Shown piece after piece: positions 16,501-24,868 of a stretch of DNA of 64,000 nucleotides. Origin of the DNA: Bog-473 sp964457065. GTDB taxonomy: Bacteria > Actinomycetota > Acidimicrobiia > Acidimicrobiales > RAAP-2. Location: positions 1 to 64,000 of the forward strand of contig CAYWDQ010000001.1 of NCBI GenBank assembly GCA_964457065.1, read 5' to 3'. How positions within the stretch are numbered: the first letter of the stretch is position 1; the number at the start of each line of letters is the position of its first letter. Position numbers and translations under genes: made by a program. Under the pieces are notes generated by a model. That model was not told where the DNA came from. It saw only the letters and a list, made by a program, of their open reading frames with translations, and ran no database searches.

Positions 16501-17286
16501 ATGGGGAACGATTCGCCTCCGGGGGGACCACCGGTGACGTCCGTCGCCGAAGCCATCAGTCGGATGCAGCACATCCAGGCGTCTCTGCCGGCGGGGGACG
16601 GCATCGCCTGCTTCAACCGCATGTACTTAGAAGTCACCCAGCAGGTCGAAGACAGGATCTCACAGGGGTTTTTCGCGGATCCTGCGTTCATGAGCTCCTT
16701 CGATACCTCCTTCGCCAACATCTATTTCGCGGCCGTCGACATGCTGGCCAATGAACCGACCGATGTTCCCGCCGCCTGGCAGCCCTTGTTCGACGCACGC
16801 TCCAAGGCCGACATCTATCCGATCCAGTTCGCGTTGGCCGGCATGAACGCACACATCAACCACGACCTTCCTATCGCCCTCGTCGACACGTGCACCACAA
16901 TGGACACCGCTCCCGACGATGGGACCCATCACGCCGACTACCAGAAGGTCGACGTGCTGCTCGACGCCGCGGAGCAGTCGGTCCGCCAATCCTTTGAGTC
17001 GAGCGTGGTCCTCGATGTCGATCGCCACGCACAATCCGTGCTCGACCTGATCGGGAATTGGAGCATCAATTCCGCGCGAGACGTCGCTTGGGACACCGCG
17101 CTGGCACTGTGGCAATGCCGGAATGTGACGGCCGTCGAGGACCTCCTCATGAATTCCGTTGCCCGTACCGTAGCGATGGCGAGCCGCTGTCTATTGACCT
17201 CCGGTGAGGCGGAGGGTGGACGGGTCCAGTCGCCTGGGACTCGGTTGTTCTCGCTCTTCGGTTTCGAGCTCCGCTGGCGTTGGTGA
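16501..17286 (+). CDS. DUF5995 family protein
   Basis: A 261-residue protein matching the DUF5995 family of actinobacteria: ISRMQHIQASLPAGDGIACFNRMYL near residues 20-44, SFANIYFAAVDM near 73, and an ADIYPIQFALAGMNAHINHDL segment near 100-120 that is highly characteristic. The last ~25 residues (after about 235) look atypical and may be an extension past the ancestral end. The family has no established function; helical, cytoplasmic. The region immediately upstream is an IS3 relic, so its native promoter may have been replaced. It is convergent with the SDR gene. Confidence 0.8.
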   Translation: MGNDSPPGGPPVTSVAEAISRMQHIQASLPAGDGIACFNRMYLEVTQQVEDRISQGFFADPAFMSSFDTSFANIYFAAVDMLANEPTDVPAAWQPLFDARSKADIYPIQFALAGMNAHINHDLPIALVDTCTTMDTAPDDGTHHADYQKVDVLLDAAEQSVRQSFESSVVLDVDRHAQSVLDLIGNWSINSARDVAWDTALALWQCRNVTAVEDLLMNSVARTVAMASRCLLTSGEAEGGRVQSPGTRLFSLFGFELRWRW

Positions 17287-17459
17287 GCTTGGCAGCCGGT
17301 TGATCGTTCGCGCCCTCTGAGTACTCAAGGAGCTGGTCAGCGCGAGGGCAGTGTGCCAGGGTCTGACCGGTGACCGAGAAATTCCTCTCCTGATTCTCGA
17401 CCGAGGCGTCTTCGGGACCAGAGCGTCCCGCGGGAGGCATAGGCCGAGCCAGCGTTGTG

Positions 17460-18287
17460 TCACCGCACGCAGAACCCGGCGTCGACCGGCAGTGCGACAC
17501 CCGTGATCCACTTCGCCTGATCCGAGACGAGGAACGCCACCGCATCGGAGATGTCCTCGGGTTCGAGGATGTCGATCGGCATGGCGTTCTGCATCGCCGA
17601 GATGGAATTGTCGCCGCCCTCGGCGGCCTGCAACGCCAGCGTCATCATTGCTTCGTTCATCGTCATGCCGGACTTGACGCCCGTCGGGTGCACGCTGTTG
17701 ACGCGGATCGACTCGGGGGCGAGGGTCACCGCCAGCTGCTTCATCAGGCCGACCAGCCCCGTCTTGGCGGCCGTGTAGGCCACCTGTCCGATGCCGGACC
17801 CCGGACTCGCCCGCAGCCCGGCGGTGGAACTGGTGATGACGATTGACCCGCCCCGGCCGCCGGCCCGCAACGTCGGAAGCGCCACCGAGACGGTGTTCCA
17901 TGCCCCGGTCAGGTTGGTGTTGATGATGTCGCTCCACACGGCGGCGGGTTCCCCACCGTCGCCGAGCCGGACTATTCCTGCATTGGCCAAGACGATGTCG
18001 ACCCGCCCGAGCGAGGCCATGCCCTCGTCGAAGGCATTCTGGAGCCCCGACAGGTCCCGTACGTCGGCCTGCAGCGCCACGACCTTGCGGCCCTCCGCCT
18101 CGACGAGCCGCGCCGTCTCGTCGAGATCCGTCCGCGTCGCGTTGGGGTAGTCGATCGACGGGGTATCCGCGCAGATGTCAACACCCAGGATGTCGGCACC
18201 CTGGCGGGCCAGCCGGACGGCGTGCGCCCGCCCCTGCCCGCGTGCCGCTCCGGTGATGAATGCGACCTTGCCCTCGAGTCCAGGCAT
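17460..18287 (-). CDS. SDR-family oxidoreductase, mycofactocin-coupled type
   Basis: A 275-residue short-chain dehydrogenase. The nucleotide-binding motif TGAARGQGRAHA is near residue 12. The mycofactocin-associated insertion (VDICADTP...TDLDETARLVEAEGRKV) follows, then ADVRD, NAGI, catalytic ITSSTAG and YTAAKTG near 160. The insertion and the RGQGRAHAVRLA string are hallmarks of the subfamily that keeps its NAD(H) tightly bound and is recycled by mycofactocin. The start ATG at 18287 follows a GAAGGAGAAG ribosome site; the open frame extends further but over non-coding sequence. It is 52 bp downstream of the aldehyde dehydrogenase in the same unit, so an alcohol-to-acid sequence is likely. 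Confidence 0.9.
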   Translation of the reverse strand: MPGLEGKVAFITGAARGQGRAHAVRLARQGADILGVDICADTPSIDYPNATRTDLDETARLVEAEGRKVVALQADVRDLSGLQNAFDEGMASLGRVDIVLANAGIVRLGDGGEPAAVWSDIINTNLTGAWNTVSVALPTLRAGGRGGSIVITSSTAGLRASPGSGIGQVAYTAAKTGLVGLMKQLAVTLAPESIRVNSVHPTGVKSGMTMNEAMMTLALQAAEGGDNSISAMQNAMPIDILEPEDISDAVAFLVSDQAKWITGVALPVDAGFCVR

Positions 18288-18339
18288 CTTGCTCACTTCT
18301 CCTTCGCTGATTGACGAATCGAACTGGTCCAACCGACGA

Positions 18340-19788
18340 CTACGCGATGCCGACGGACTTGACCCGGAGGAACTCCTCGACCCCGAGCCTGCCGCCCTCC
18401 TTGCCCATGCCGGAGATGCCGATGCCACCGAAGGGACGCTGCACCCGGAGGTTGGCGGCACCGTTGATGAGCACCTCCCCGGTGACGAGCTCCTCGGCCA
18501 CGCGCAGGGCGCGGGACAGGCTTTGGGTCTGGATGTAGCCCGACAACCCGTAGCGTGTGTTGTTGGCGATGCGGACGGCGTCCTCGTCGCTGTCGAACGG
18601 AGTGATGGCGAGCACGGGCCCGAAGACCTCGTTCTGGGCCAGCTCCGAGTCGGGGTCGACGTCGGCGAAGACGGTCGGCTCAATGAAGTAGCCCCCAGAG
18701 AGGTCGCCGCCGATCCGGGATCCCCCGGTGACCAGACGGGCCCCGCCGACCTTGGCCCGTTCAATCATGCCGAGAATTCGTTCGAGTGCTGCTTCGTTGA
18801 CGACTGGTCCGGCCATGACGGCAGGATCCCACGGGTCACCTACGGGGATGCTTTTGGCGACCACGGAGACCCGGGCGATCATCTCCTCGTAGATGGGACT
18901 CTGTACCAACATCCGGGTCGGGAACGCGCACCCCTGTCCCGAGAGGACTCCCACGCTCATCATGGCGCCGAGACCGCACGCTGCGTCGAGGTCAGCGTCG
19001 TCGAACACGATGTTGGCCGACTTCCCGCCGAGCTCGAGGGTGGCCGGTTTCATGGTGTCCGCACAGGCGTGGAGGATCTTGCTCGCGGTGGCGGGGCCGC
19101 CAGTGAAGGACACCTTGCGCACCTTGGGGTGGACGACGAGTGCCTCTCCGGCCGCCGGATCCCCGGGCAGGATGCTGCAGACGCCGGTCGGAAACCCCGC
19201 CTTGTCAATGAGGTCCATGAACAGCTCGGCCGAGAACGGTGTCAGCTCCGAGGGTTTGCACACCACCGCGCACCCGGCTGCCAGCGCGGCCGGGATCTTC
19301 ATGGCCAGCGAGATGAGCGGGCCGTTCCACGTGATGATGATGCCGACGACGCCGTACGGCTCAAGGAGGGTGTAGTTCAGCTCTCCGACGCCCGAAGTGA
19401 AGCTACTGGAGAGTTCACCGGCGATCTTGTCCGCCCAACCCGCGTAGTAACGGGTCCATTCCACCGCCGACCCCGTCATACCGCCGACGACGGATGCAGG
19501 CGTGCCGTTGTCCATCGTGCCGCGTCGGCCGAACTCCTCGGCGTTGGCCTCTATGAGGTCGGCGAGCCGCAGCAGTAACCGCCGCCGTTCTTCTGGCGGG
19601 GTCCGCCGCCAGTCGCGGAAGGCAGCATCGGCCGCGTTGACAGCCCGGTCGACTTCACCGGGTCCGGCCAGGGGGATTTTGGCGTCGACCTCACCCGTGC
19701 TCGGGTCTATGTGTTCGTGGACGCCACCGCTTCCAGTGTCCATCCGCTCTCCGGCGACGTGCAGGTGAACCGCGGGGCGAGACGCCAT
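18340..19788 (-). CDS. Aldehyde dehydrogenase (NAD(P)-dependent)
   Basis: A 482-residue ALDH-superfamily enzyme, normal length. Motifs in order are IITWNGPL near residue 149, KPSELTPFSAE near 177, SFTGG near 230, the general-base motif LELGGKSAN near 252 and the catalytic Cys in GQGCAFPTR near 286. NEVFGPVLAITPF is near 387 and PFGGIGISGMGKEGG near 455. It oxidises an aldehyde to a carboxylate in the cytoplasm; the substrate is unknown. It is first in a minus-strand unit with the SDR, preceded by a promoter-like TTGACA-17-TACGGT. A TetR gene lies just upstream. Confidence 0.93.
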   Translation of the reverse strand: MASRPAVHLHVAGERMDTGSGGVHEHIDPSTGEVDAKIPLAGPGEVDRAVNAADAAFRDWRRTPPEERRRLLLRLADLIEANAEEFGRRGTMDNGTPASVVGGMTGSAVEWTRYYAGWADKIAGELSSSFTSGVGELNYTLLEPYGVVGIIITWNGPLISLAMKIPAALAAGCAVVCKPSELTPFSAELFMDLIDKAGFPTGVCSILPGDPAAGEALVVHPKVRKVSFTGGPATASKILHACADTMKPATLELGGKSANIVFDDADLDAACGLGAMMSVGVLSGQGCAFPTRMLVQSPIYEEMIARVSVVAKSIPVGDPWDPAVMAGPVVNEAALERILGMIERAKVGGARLVTGGSRIGGDLSGGYFIEPTVFADVDPDSELAQNEVFGPVLAITPFDSDEDAVRIANNTRYGLSGYIQTQSLSRALRVAEELVTGEVLINGAANLRVQRPFGGIGISGMGKEGGRLGVEEFLRVKSVGIA

Positions 19789-19871
19789 GTCGATCGTGCC
19801 CTTTCAGTGATGTGAGCCAGGGAATGACGGCGCCACGAGCGCCGACTGACAAATGAGTGGCCTGATTTCCT

Positions 19872-19900
19872 ACCGTATGCATTGCGGCATGTGATGTCAA
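19872..19900 (-). promoter_or_regulatory. Promoter of the aldehyde dehydrogenase-SDR unit
   Basis: On the minus strand a perfect -35 TTGACA (19895-19900) is followed after 17 bp by TACGGT (19872-19877) as -10. It lies 84 bp upstream of the ALDH start. The -10 match is moderate. Confidence 0.5.
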
Positions 19901-19967
19901 TCGACGCCGAGCGCCTTTCGGAACCTCTGTGCGAACATCGCCCCGTTGCTTCCATTTGCCGGAAGAT

Positions 19968-20600
19968 CTAGTGCAATTCGGACAAGACGGCGAAGGAGCC
20001 CGCCAGCATGTCGCCCAGAGACCCGGTTCCTCCTTCGGCCACCCAGCGGGAAAAGGTGTAGGTGACCAGTCCGGAGAATGCGGCGCCGAGCGCGCCGGCC
20101 TTGGGGTCGTCCTCTCCGATTCCAAGGCGCCCGGCGATGATTGATTGGAATGCCCCGTTCATTGTGAGTGCACTGTGGGCCATGGCCCTGCGCGCAGGGT
20201 CGGGGGACCGGTGGACGGCGATACCCCACAAGAGCACCATGTCCAACTCAGTTTCGGTCGCCTGAGCAGCGGCCACCGCCTCCGAGAAGGCCTCTACCAG
20301 GCTTTCTTCGGGCGGACGGGCTCGGACGAAGTTAGAGATGAGCTCGAGCTTTCGCATTGGCAGCGCGGCAAAGACGTCGTCCCTTCCGGCGAAGTAGCGG
20401 AACCAGGTCCTCACCGAAATGCCGGCTGCATCAGCCAAACGTTCGACGGTCACATCTTCAGCGTGCTCCTTCGCGAACAGCATGAGCGCGCAGCGCTCGA
20501 TCCGCCGACCATTTCGCTCACGGCGCACGTTCCAGCCGCCACCCATTTCGACGGTGTCGCCAAGGGTCATCACACAAGTATGGGTCTTTCTCGGACTCAT
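19968..20600 (-). CDS. TetR-family transcriptional regulator
   Basis: About 210 residues. The helix-turn-helix lies within residues ~30-75 (a DVTVERLADAAGISVRTWFRYF segment with the typical TetR FxRYFxxRDDVF layout), followed by a helical ligand-binding domain. The frame is open from 20684; ATG 20600 is preferred because an AGGG-type site lies nearby and the protein then has normal length, but ATG 20570 or 20546 are possible. It sits between the ALDH-SDR unit and a solute-binding protein, and probably controls one or both. Confidence 0.85.
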   Translation of the reverse strand: MSPRKTHTCVMTLGDTVEMGGGWNVRRERNGRRIERCALMLFAKEHAEDVTVERLADAAGISVRTWFRYFAGRDDVFAALPMRKLELISNFVRARPPEESLVEAFSEAVAAAQATETELDMVLLWGIAVHRSPDPARRAMAHSALTMNGAFQSIIAGRLGIGEDDPKAGALGAAFSGLVTYTFSRWVAEGGTGSLGDMLAGSFAVLSELH

Positions 20601-20687
20601 CAACCAACCCTGTTTCGGTGGGCTCCTCGTGATGGCGAGCCGGCTCAGTGGGTCCCGCGGCCTCCTCCCCGCCAAACTTGGCATGAC

Positions 20688-20715
20688 TTGACAAGGTTCG
20701 AAGGGTCGATATTCT
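20688..20715 (+). promoter_or_regulatory. Promoter of the solute-binding protein gene
   Basis: Consensus -35 TTGACA (20688-20693), a 16-bp spacer and -10 TATTCT (20710-20715) face the gene starting at 20833. This is one of the best housekeeping-type promoter matches in the window. Confidence 0.6.
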
Positions 20716-20832
20716 CTCCCTTCAGCCGACCCTGGGGGGCAGGGGGTCCCGATGGCCTTCTTCGCGCCCTCGCAAGGAGAACGCGTGCCGAATCAATTTG
20801 GTTCACGTCGATGTGATCACGAGGAGGAAGCA

Positions 20833-22104
20833 ATGTTCAGAGGAGGTGAGGCAAGCCCAAGGGCGAAAGGGTTCTTGGTATCGACCCTGGCCGCCGCCGT
20901 CATGACGGCGGCGATCGTGTCGACCGCGGCAGTTGCCATCGGAGCCGCTGGTGCAAGCAGCGCCCTCGGCACGCCCCACCCGGCCACGCTGCCAGCGGTC
21001 ACGATCGGACTGATCAGCGACGCCGGCGGGGGCGCCGGCGTGGCGACCGGTTCGCTGGTCGAGCAGGGTGCCAAGGCGGCCGTCGCCTACGAGAACGAGT
21101 ACCAAGACGGCCTCGAGGGCCACAAGATCACCCTCTACATCTGTGAGAATCAAGGGACCCCTTCCGGCGGCCAGACCTGCGCCAACGACATGGTGCAACA
21201 CGGCGTCGTCGCAGTGACGCTCCCCTTCACCGGGCAGGGGCAGACCGAGGTGCCCACGATCACCGGTGCGGGCATTCCCTACATCACGCTCAGTGGAGCG
21301 TCGACGGCGGAGCTGACCACGCCCGGCTCGTTCGCCCTCACGGGCGGCTTCCCGGCCGACCTGGGGGCCATGGCGCTGAGCGCCAAGCAACATGGTTACA
21401 AGAAGGTCGTCTTCCTGGTCGATAACGACCCAGCTGCCATCCAGGGAGCACAGGTGCTGGGCGGCCTGGTCTACAAGGCAGCTGGCGTCGGCTTCACGGT
21501 CATCCCGGTCAACACGGGCACGGCCGACATGAGCCCGCAGATGCAGACCGCCGTCTCCGACGGTGCCGGCGCCGTGGGCATGGTCGGCGACGTGGGGTTC
21601 TGCAGCTCCTTCCTGCAGGCCTACAACACGCTCGACCTCAAGCTGCCCCGGTACGTTCTCTCGACGTGCCAGGACCCGAGCATCCTCGACTCGGCCAGCC
21701 TCGACAAGGCCCTCGCCGGCTCCTACATCACGACCACCACGCAGGCTTCCAAGGGCGACCTGGCGACCTATGGCGCCATCATCGGGAAGTACCTGCCGAA
21801 GGTGAGTCCGAACCCCAACGTCAGCAGCAACGAGGCCGGCGGGGTGACCCCGGTCCTCGCACTGGCCGCCATCATGAAGGGCTCGACACAGCCCGTCACC
21901 GCCGCCGGCGTCAAGACGCAGACCGAGACGGCGAAGAACGTGGTGATCCCGTTTTCGGGTGGCCTGACCTTCACCTGTAACGGGACGGCCATTCCACTGC
22001 TCAAGTCCGTGTGCTCGTCGTCCGCCGCTCTTGGCGTCATCCAGGCCGGCAAAGCCGGCAAGGTCACCGGCATCAAGGTGTATGACCCAACGCCACTGTT
22101 CTAG
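20833..22104 (+). CDS. ABC-type branched-chain-amino-acid-like substrate-binding protein
   Basis: A 423-residue secreted binding protein. The N-terminus has basic residues followed by a hydrophobic stretch (FLVSTLAAAVMTAAIV) and an Ala-rich cleavage region near residue 40. No lipobox Cys is seen, so it is probably released or cell-wall associated. The rest resembles the periplasmic-binding fold of LivJ-type proteins, starting VTIGLISD, with GAKAAVAYEN and a QTCANDMVQHGVVAV segment. The ATG at 20833 has a strong GAGGAGGAAG site. No permease or ATPase subunits are adjacent, so partners must be elsewhere or absent. The ligand may be the substrate of the surrounding catabolic genes. Confidence 0.8.
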   Translation: MFRGGEASPRAKGFLVSTLAAAVMTAAIVSTAAVAIGAAGASSALGTPHPATLPAVTIGLISDAGGGAGVATGSLVEQGAKAAVAYENEYQDGLEGHKITLYICENQGTPSGGQTCANDMVQHGVVAVTLPFTGQGQTEVPTITGAGIPYITLSGASTAELTTPGSFALTGGFPADLGAMALSAKQHGYKKVVFLVDNDPAAIQGAQVLGGLVYKAAGVGFTVIPVNTGTADMSPQMQTAVSDGAGAVGMVGDVGFCSSFLQAYNTLDLKLPRYVLSTCQDPSILDSASLDKALAGSYITTTTQASKGDLATYGAIIGKYLPKVSPNPNVSSNEAGGVTPVLALAAIMKGSTQPVTAAGVKTQTETAKNVVIPFSGGLTFTCNGTAIPLLKSVCSSSAALGVIQAGKAGKVTGIKVYDPTPLF

Positions 22105-22111
22105 GAGACGA

Positions 22112-23502
22112 ATGACCCCCAGTGGAGTTGCGGTCGTTTCCGGTCCTGTCAATGGCGGGAAGGGGCAGATTTTCGGATCGCCCATCGAGGACTTGAGCAA
22201 GCGCGGGTTCACCATGGAGGAGTTCTTCCTCGAAGGCACCGCAGTCAGCTATGCGGCGACCAAGGGCTCAGATCTCGGGCTCGATGGGCTCTGGGACGTC
22301 GAGCCTGCCGACGAGGCTGCCTATAAGACGCGGGCCTACGTCGTCCGTCCCGCAGATTCGGCGAAGTTCAACGGTATCGTCCTCGTCAACTGGCAGAACG
22401 TCACCATCGGCGCCGACTTCGGCATGCCAGATGTCGAACAGCTCGAACGGGGTTACACCTGGGTCGGGATCACCACTCAGCGCGTTGCCCACGAGGGCCA
22501 GCCGTCTCTGGCCGAAGACATGCCGGCGACGATCGGGCTCTGCGAGTGGGATCCGGAGCGCTACGGATCGTTGCACCACCCCGGCGACGCTTTCTCCTAC
22601 GACATCTTCAGCCAGGGCGCCCGGCCCTGCGCCAAGGCTCTGCCGCCGGCGCCGACATGCTCGGGGGACTCTCGCCACGCTTACTCATCGCCACCGGTGG
22701 TTCCCAGTCGGCGATGCGTCTCGGTTCCTACATCAACATCGGCCATCAGAAGGACCGTGTCTTCGACGGTTTCCTTCTCACGGTCCACTGGGGCTTGTGT
22801 CCTCCGGCTCCAGACATGTCGCTCGTAGAGAGCTTCGAGCTCACTCCGCAGTTCAAATTCAGGGCCAGCTCCCAGATCCGCGACGACGGCGGAGTACCGA
22901 TCCTGGTGGTGAACTCGGAATCCGAGACGATGATGGTCTCGATGGTCCGCCAGCCCGCCAGCGGCACCTTCAGATTCTGGGAGATGGCGGGAACGGCGCA
23001 CGGCGGCGGCGAGTCGGCCGAGGCGATGACGGCTGTGCTCGTCCGTGACGGGATCAGCGAAGGCCTCCCAGTCGTCGAGGGACGAAACACGATTGTGTGG
23101 GACTACATCGCACGGGCCGCACTCGAGCGCCTGGTCGAGTGGATCGACGCGAAGGCGTCACCAGTGGTGATCCCTCCGATCACGCTCGACGAGAGCGGCA
23201 TCGCCCATGACGACGTGGGCAACGCCATCGGCGGGGTACGGCTGCCCGACGTCGTGGCTCCTCTGGCGGTCCACGCGGGCATGAAGAGCGAATTGTCGGC
23301 GGCGGCCCTCATGGGCGAGTCGACTCCCTTGCCAGCAGAACGAATTGGCGAGCTCTACCCCGATGCCTCGGCATATCAAGAGGCGTGGGACGGCGCGGTC
23401 GACGATCTCGCCCACCTGGGGCTGGTGCTTCCGGAGGCCGTCGGTCCCGTGAAGGCGAGAGGCCGCTCGTTGTACGAATCGGCAATCGGCGACTCCAAAT
23501 GA
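22112..23502 (+). pseudogene. Alpha/beta hydrolase-domain protein, frameshifted
   Basis: The reading frame from ATG 22112 (after TAGGAGACGA) encodes FFLEGTAVSYA through DAFSYDIFSQ. It must then shift by one base at about 22613-22617 (CAGGGCG) to continue as GRPALRQGSAAGADMLGGLSPRLLIATGGSQSAMRL to the stop at 23502. Together these make about 460 residues, matching the large alpha/beta hydrolase_10 family, whose nucleophile elbow is GGSQSAMRL. The shift falls in a short G-run, so one G is missing relative to the expected gene. This may be true decay or a sequencing error. It follows the binding-protein gene by 7 bp. Confidence 0.8.
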
Positions 23503-23672
23503 ACACCCCTCCCTTCGCTGCGTTCGGCGCGATCTCCTGTTGCAGTGGCGACACCTGCGCGGTGCCGACTGGGTCGAGGTTCGGTTCCGTCGCGACGATG
23601 CCCGAGCGGCGGGGCGGCCACCCGGGGATAGTCACCACGCGCGGCTTCCACGCGACGGGCGTAGCTCTCCTG

Positions 23673-24284
23673 CTATGGAGAGGTTCGGAGTCCCCCCAGT
23701 AGTCGCGTGAGCGACTGGCGTGCCTGTCGGTGAGCGTGGTGGCGGTCGGGAGCATTGGCAATGTAGAGAGCCGCTTCGTCAACGGCTGCGAGCAACATGT
23801 GCGCCAGAGGTGCCGTGGGCTGGCGGACGATGACCTTCTGGGCAACTGCTGCGTCCAGCATTGCCGTGATCACGCCGAGGCCGTACTGGGCTTCAAGGCT
23901 GCGCCATTGGTCCCACCCGAGCACCGCGGGGCCGTCGATGAGCAGGATCTGTTGAACATCGGCATTCTCAGCCGATGCGTCGAGGAACTGCTGGAGTGCG
24001 GCCGTGAGCAGCTCGAGCGAGTCGTCTCGTTCGTTCACGATCGTCGCGGCAGCGAGGTCGGCCTGGACCTGATCGAACACGGCCCGGAACAGATCCTCCT
24101 TGTCGGCGAAGTGGTGGTAGAGGGCACCACGCGTGCCGACTTCGGCCTTGGCGACGATCTCTTCCGTCCCGGTGGCGAAGTAGCCCTTGGTGACGAACAA
24201 TTCCCGCGCTGCGCCGATCAGTGCCGCCTTGGTGGCTTCGCCTCTCGTCGGTTGTTCGGGACTCGGTCGATCGGACCTTGACAT
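23673..24284 (-). CDS. TetR/AcrR-family repressor controlling the divergent epoxide-hydrolase-like gene
   Basis: A 203-residue TetR regulator. The N-terminal DNA-binding domain (TKAALIGAARELFVTKGYFATGTEEIV, then VGTRGALYHHFADKEDLF) is classic, followed by a ligand domain. It is divergent from the LEH-like gene. Two copies of an 18-bp operator-like sequence lie between them; the first overlaps this gene's own ATG. This arrangement predicts autoregulation and tight repression of the neighbour. If the ATG at 24284 is right, the mRNA leader is very short. Confidence 0.9.
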   Translation of the reverse strand: MSRSDRPSPEQPTRGEATKAALIGAARELFVTKGYFATGTEEIVAKAEVGTRGALYHHFADKEDLFRAVFDQVQADLAAATIVNERDDSLELLTAALQQFLDASAENADVQQILLIDGPAVLGWDQWRSLEAQYGLGVITAMLDAAVAQKVIVRQPTAPLAHMLLAAVDEAALYIANAPDRHHAHRQARQSLTRLLGGLRTSP

Positions 24285-24306
24285 ACACCCTGTAGGTTAG
24301 TAATAC
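24278..24306 (+). promoter_or_regulatory. Promoter of the epoxide-hydrolase-like gene
   Basis: Perfect -35 TTGACA (24278-24283), 17-bp spacer, -10 TAATAC (24301-24306). The spacer contains the first operator copy, and the second operator copy begins within the -10 element and covers the expected start site. Confidence 0.65.
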
Positions 24307-24322
24307 ATACACCCTGTAGGTT
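24281..24322. promoter_or_regulatory. Two operator copies for the TetR regulator (18-bp direct repeats, 24-bp period)
   Basis: The 18-mer ACATACACCCTGTAGGTT occurs exactly at 24281-24298 and again at 24305-24322. Each copy contains the dyad TACA-N3-TGTA. The copies lie in the spacer and over the start site of the promoter at 24278-24306, and the first covers the TetR start codon. Confidence 0.7.
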
Positions 24323-24342
24323 CTCGAACGAGAGGAAACGGA

Positions 24343-24741
24343 ATGGCGACGCCCGGCGATGTGGTCAGAGCCTTTTGTGCAGCAATCGACCGGAAGGATC
24401 TCCCCGAGGTCGAATCCCTCCTCGATCCGACAGTCGTGTATCACAACATCGGCGCCGAACCCGCCGTTGGCCGGGAGGCGTCGCTCGCCGCGGTGAAGTT
24501 CCAGTTCGACATGTTCGACCCCATCTCGTTCCGTATCCGGAACCTGGCGGAGGACGGCGCCACCGTGCTGACGGAGCGGGTCGACGAGGTCACGGCGAAC
24601 GGGGTGATGGCACCGGTGCCGGTCATGGGCACGTTCGAGGTCAGAGATGGTCGGATCGTTCAGTGGCGTGACTACTTCGACATGGGGCTCACCGGCCGAT
24701 TAATGGGCGGCGAAGATGTCACATCGCTGCTCCCCAGTTGA
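24343..24741 (+). CDS. Limonene-1,2-epoxide-hydrolase-like / SnoaL-type protein
   Basis: A 132-residue cone-fold protein. It retains the residues expected of limonene-1,2-epoxide hydrolase: the Arg79-x-Asp81 pair in TERVDEV, Asp110 in WRDYFD, and Tyr33/Asn35 in VVYHN. With these it could add water to an epoxide made by the adjacent P450. Related NTF2-like proteins may instead be isomerases or cyclases. It is strongly controlled by the divergent TetR gene, judging from the operator copies in its promoter. The ribosome site GAGAGGAAACGG precedes the ATG. Confidence 0.75.
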   Translation: MATPGDVVRAFCAAIDRKDLPEVESLLDPTVVYHNIGAEPAVGREASLAAVKFQFDMFDPISFRIRNLAEDGATVLTERVDEVTANGVMAPVPVMGTFEVRDGRIVQWRDYFDMGLTGRLMGGEDVTSLLPS

Positions 24742-24868
24742 CCCACTTGTTTCTGGGTTAGATTGACAGAGTCTGCCAAGAACGACGGGGGTCGCGGGTG
24801 AAGCAGAGTCTGAAGCCGGCCATGGCCAAGACGAACCACGGAGGCGAGAAGAGAAAGTCGGATCACTG

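Noticed and set aside
18288..18764. N-terminal extension of the SDR gene
   Set aside because: It overlaps the end of the aldehyde dehydrogenase gene and encodes Ser/Arg-rich sequence; the ATG at 18287 has a good ribosome site and gives the family N-terminus.
24281..24322. Start of a CRISPR-like array
   Set aside because: Only two repeats with a 6-bp gap, located in a divergent promoter beside a TetR gene. They are operators.
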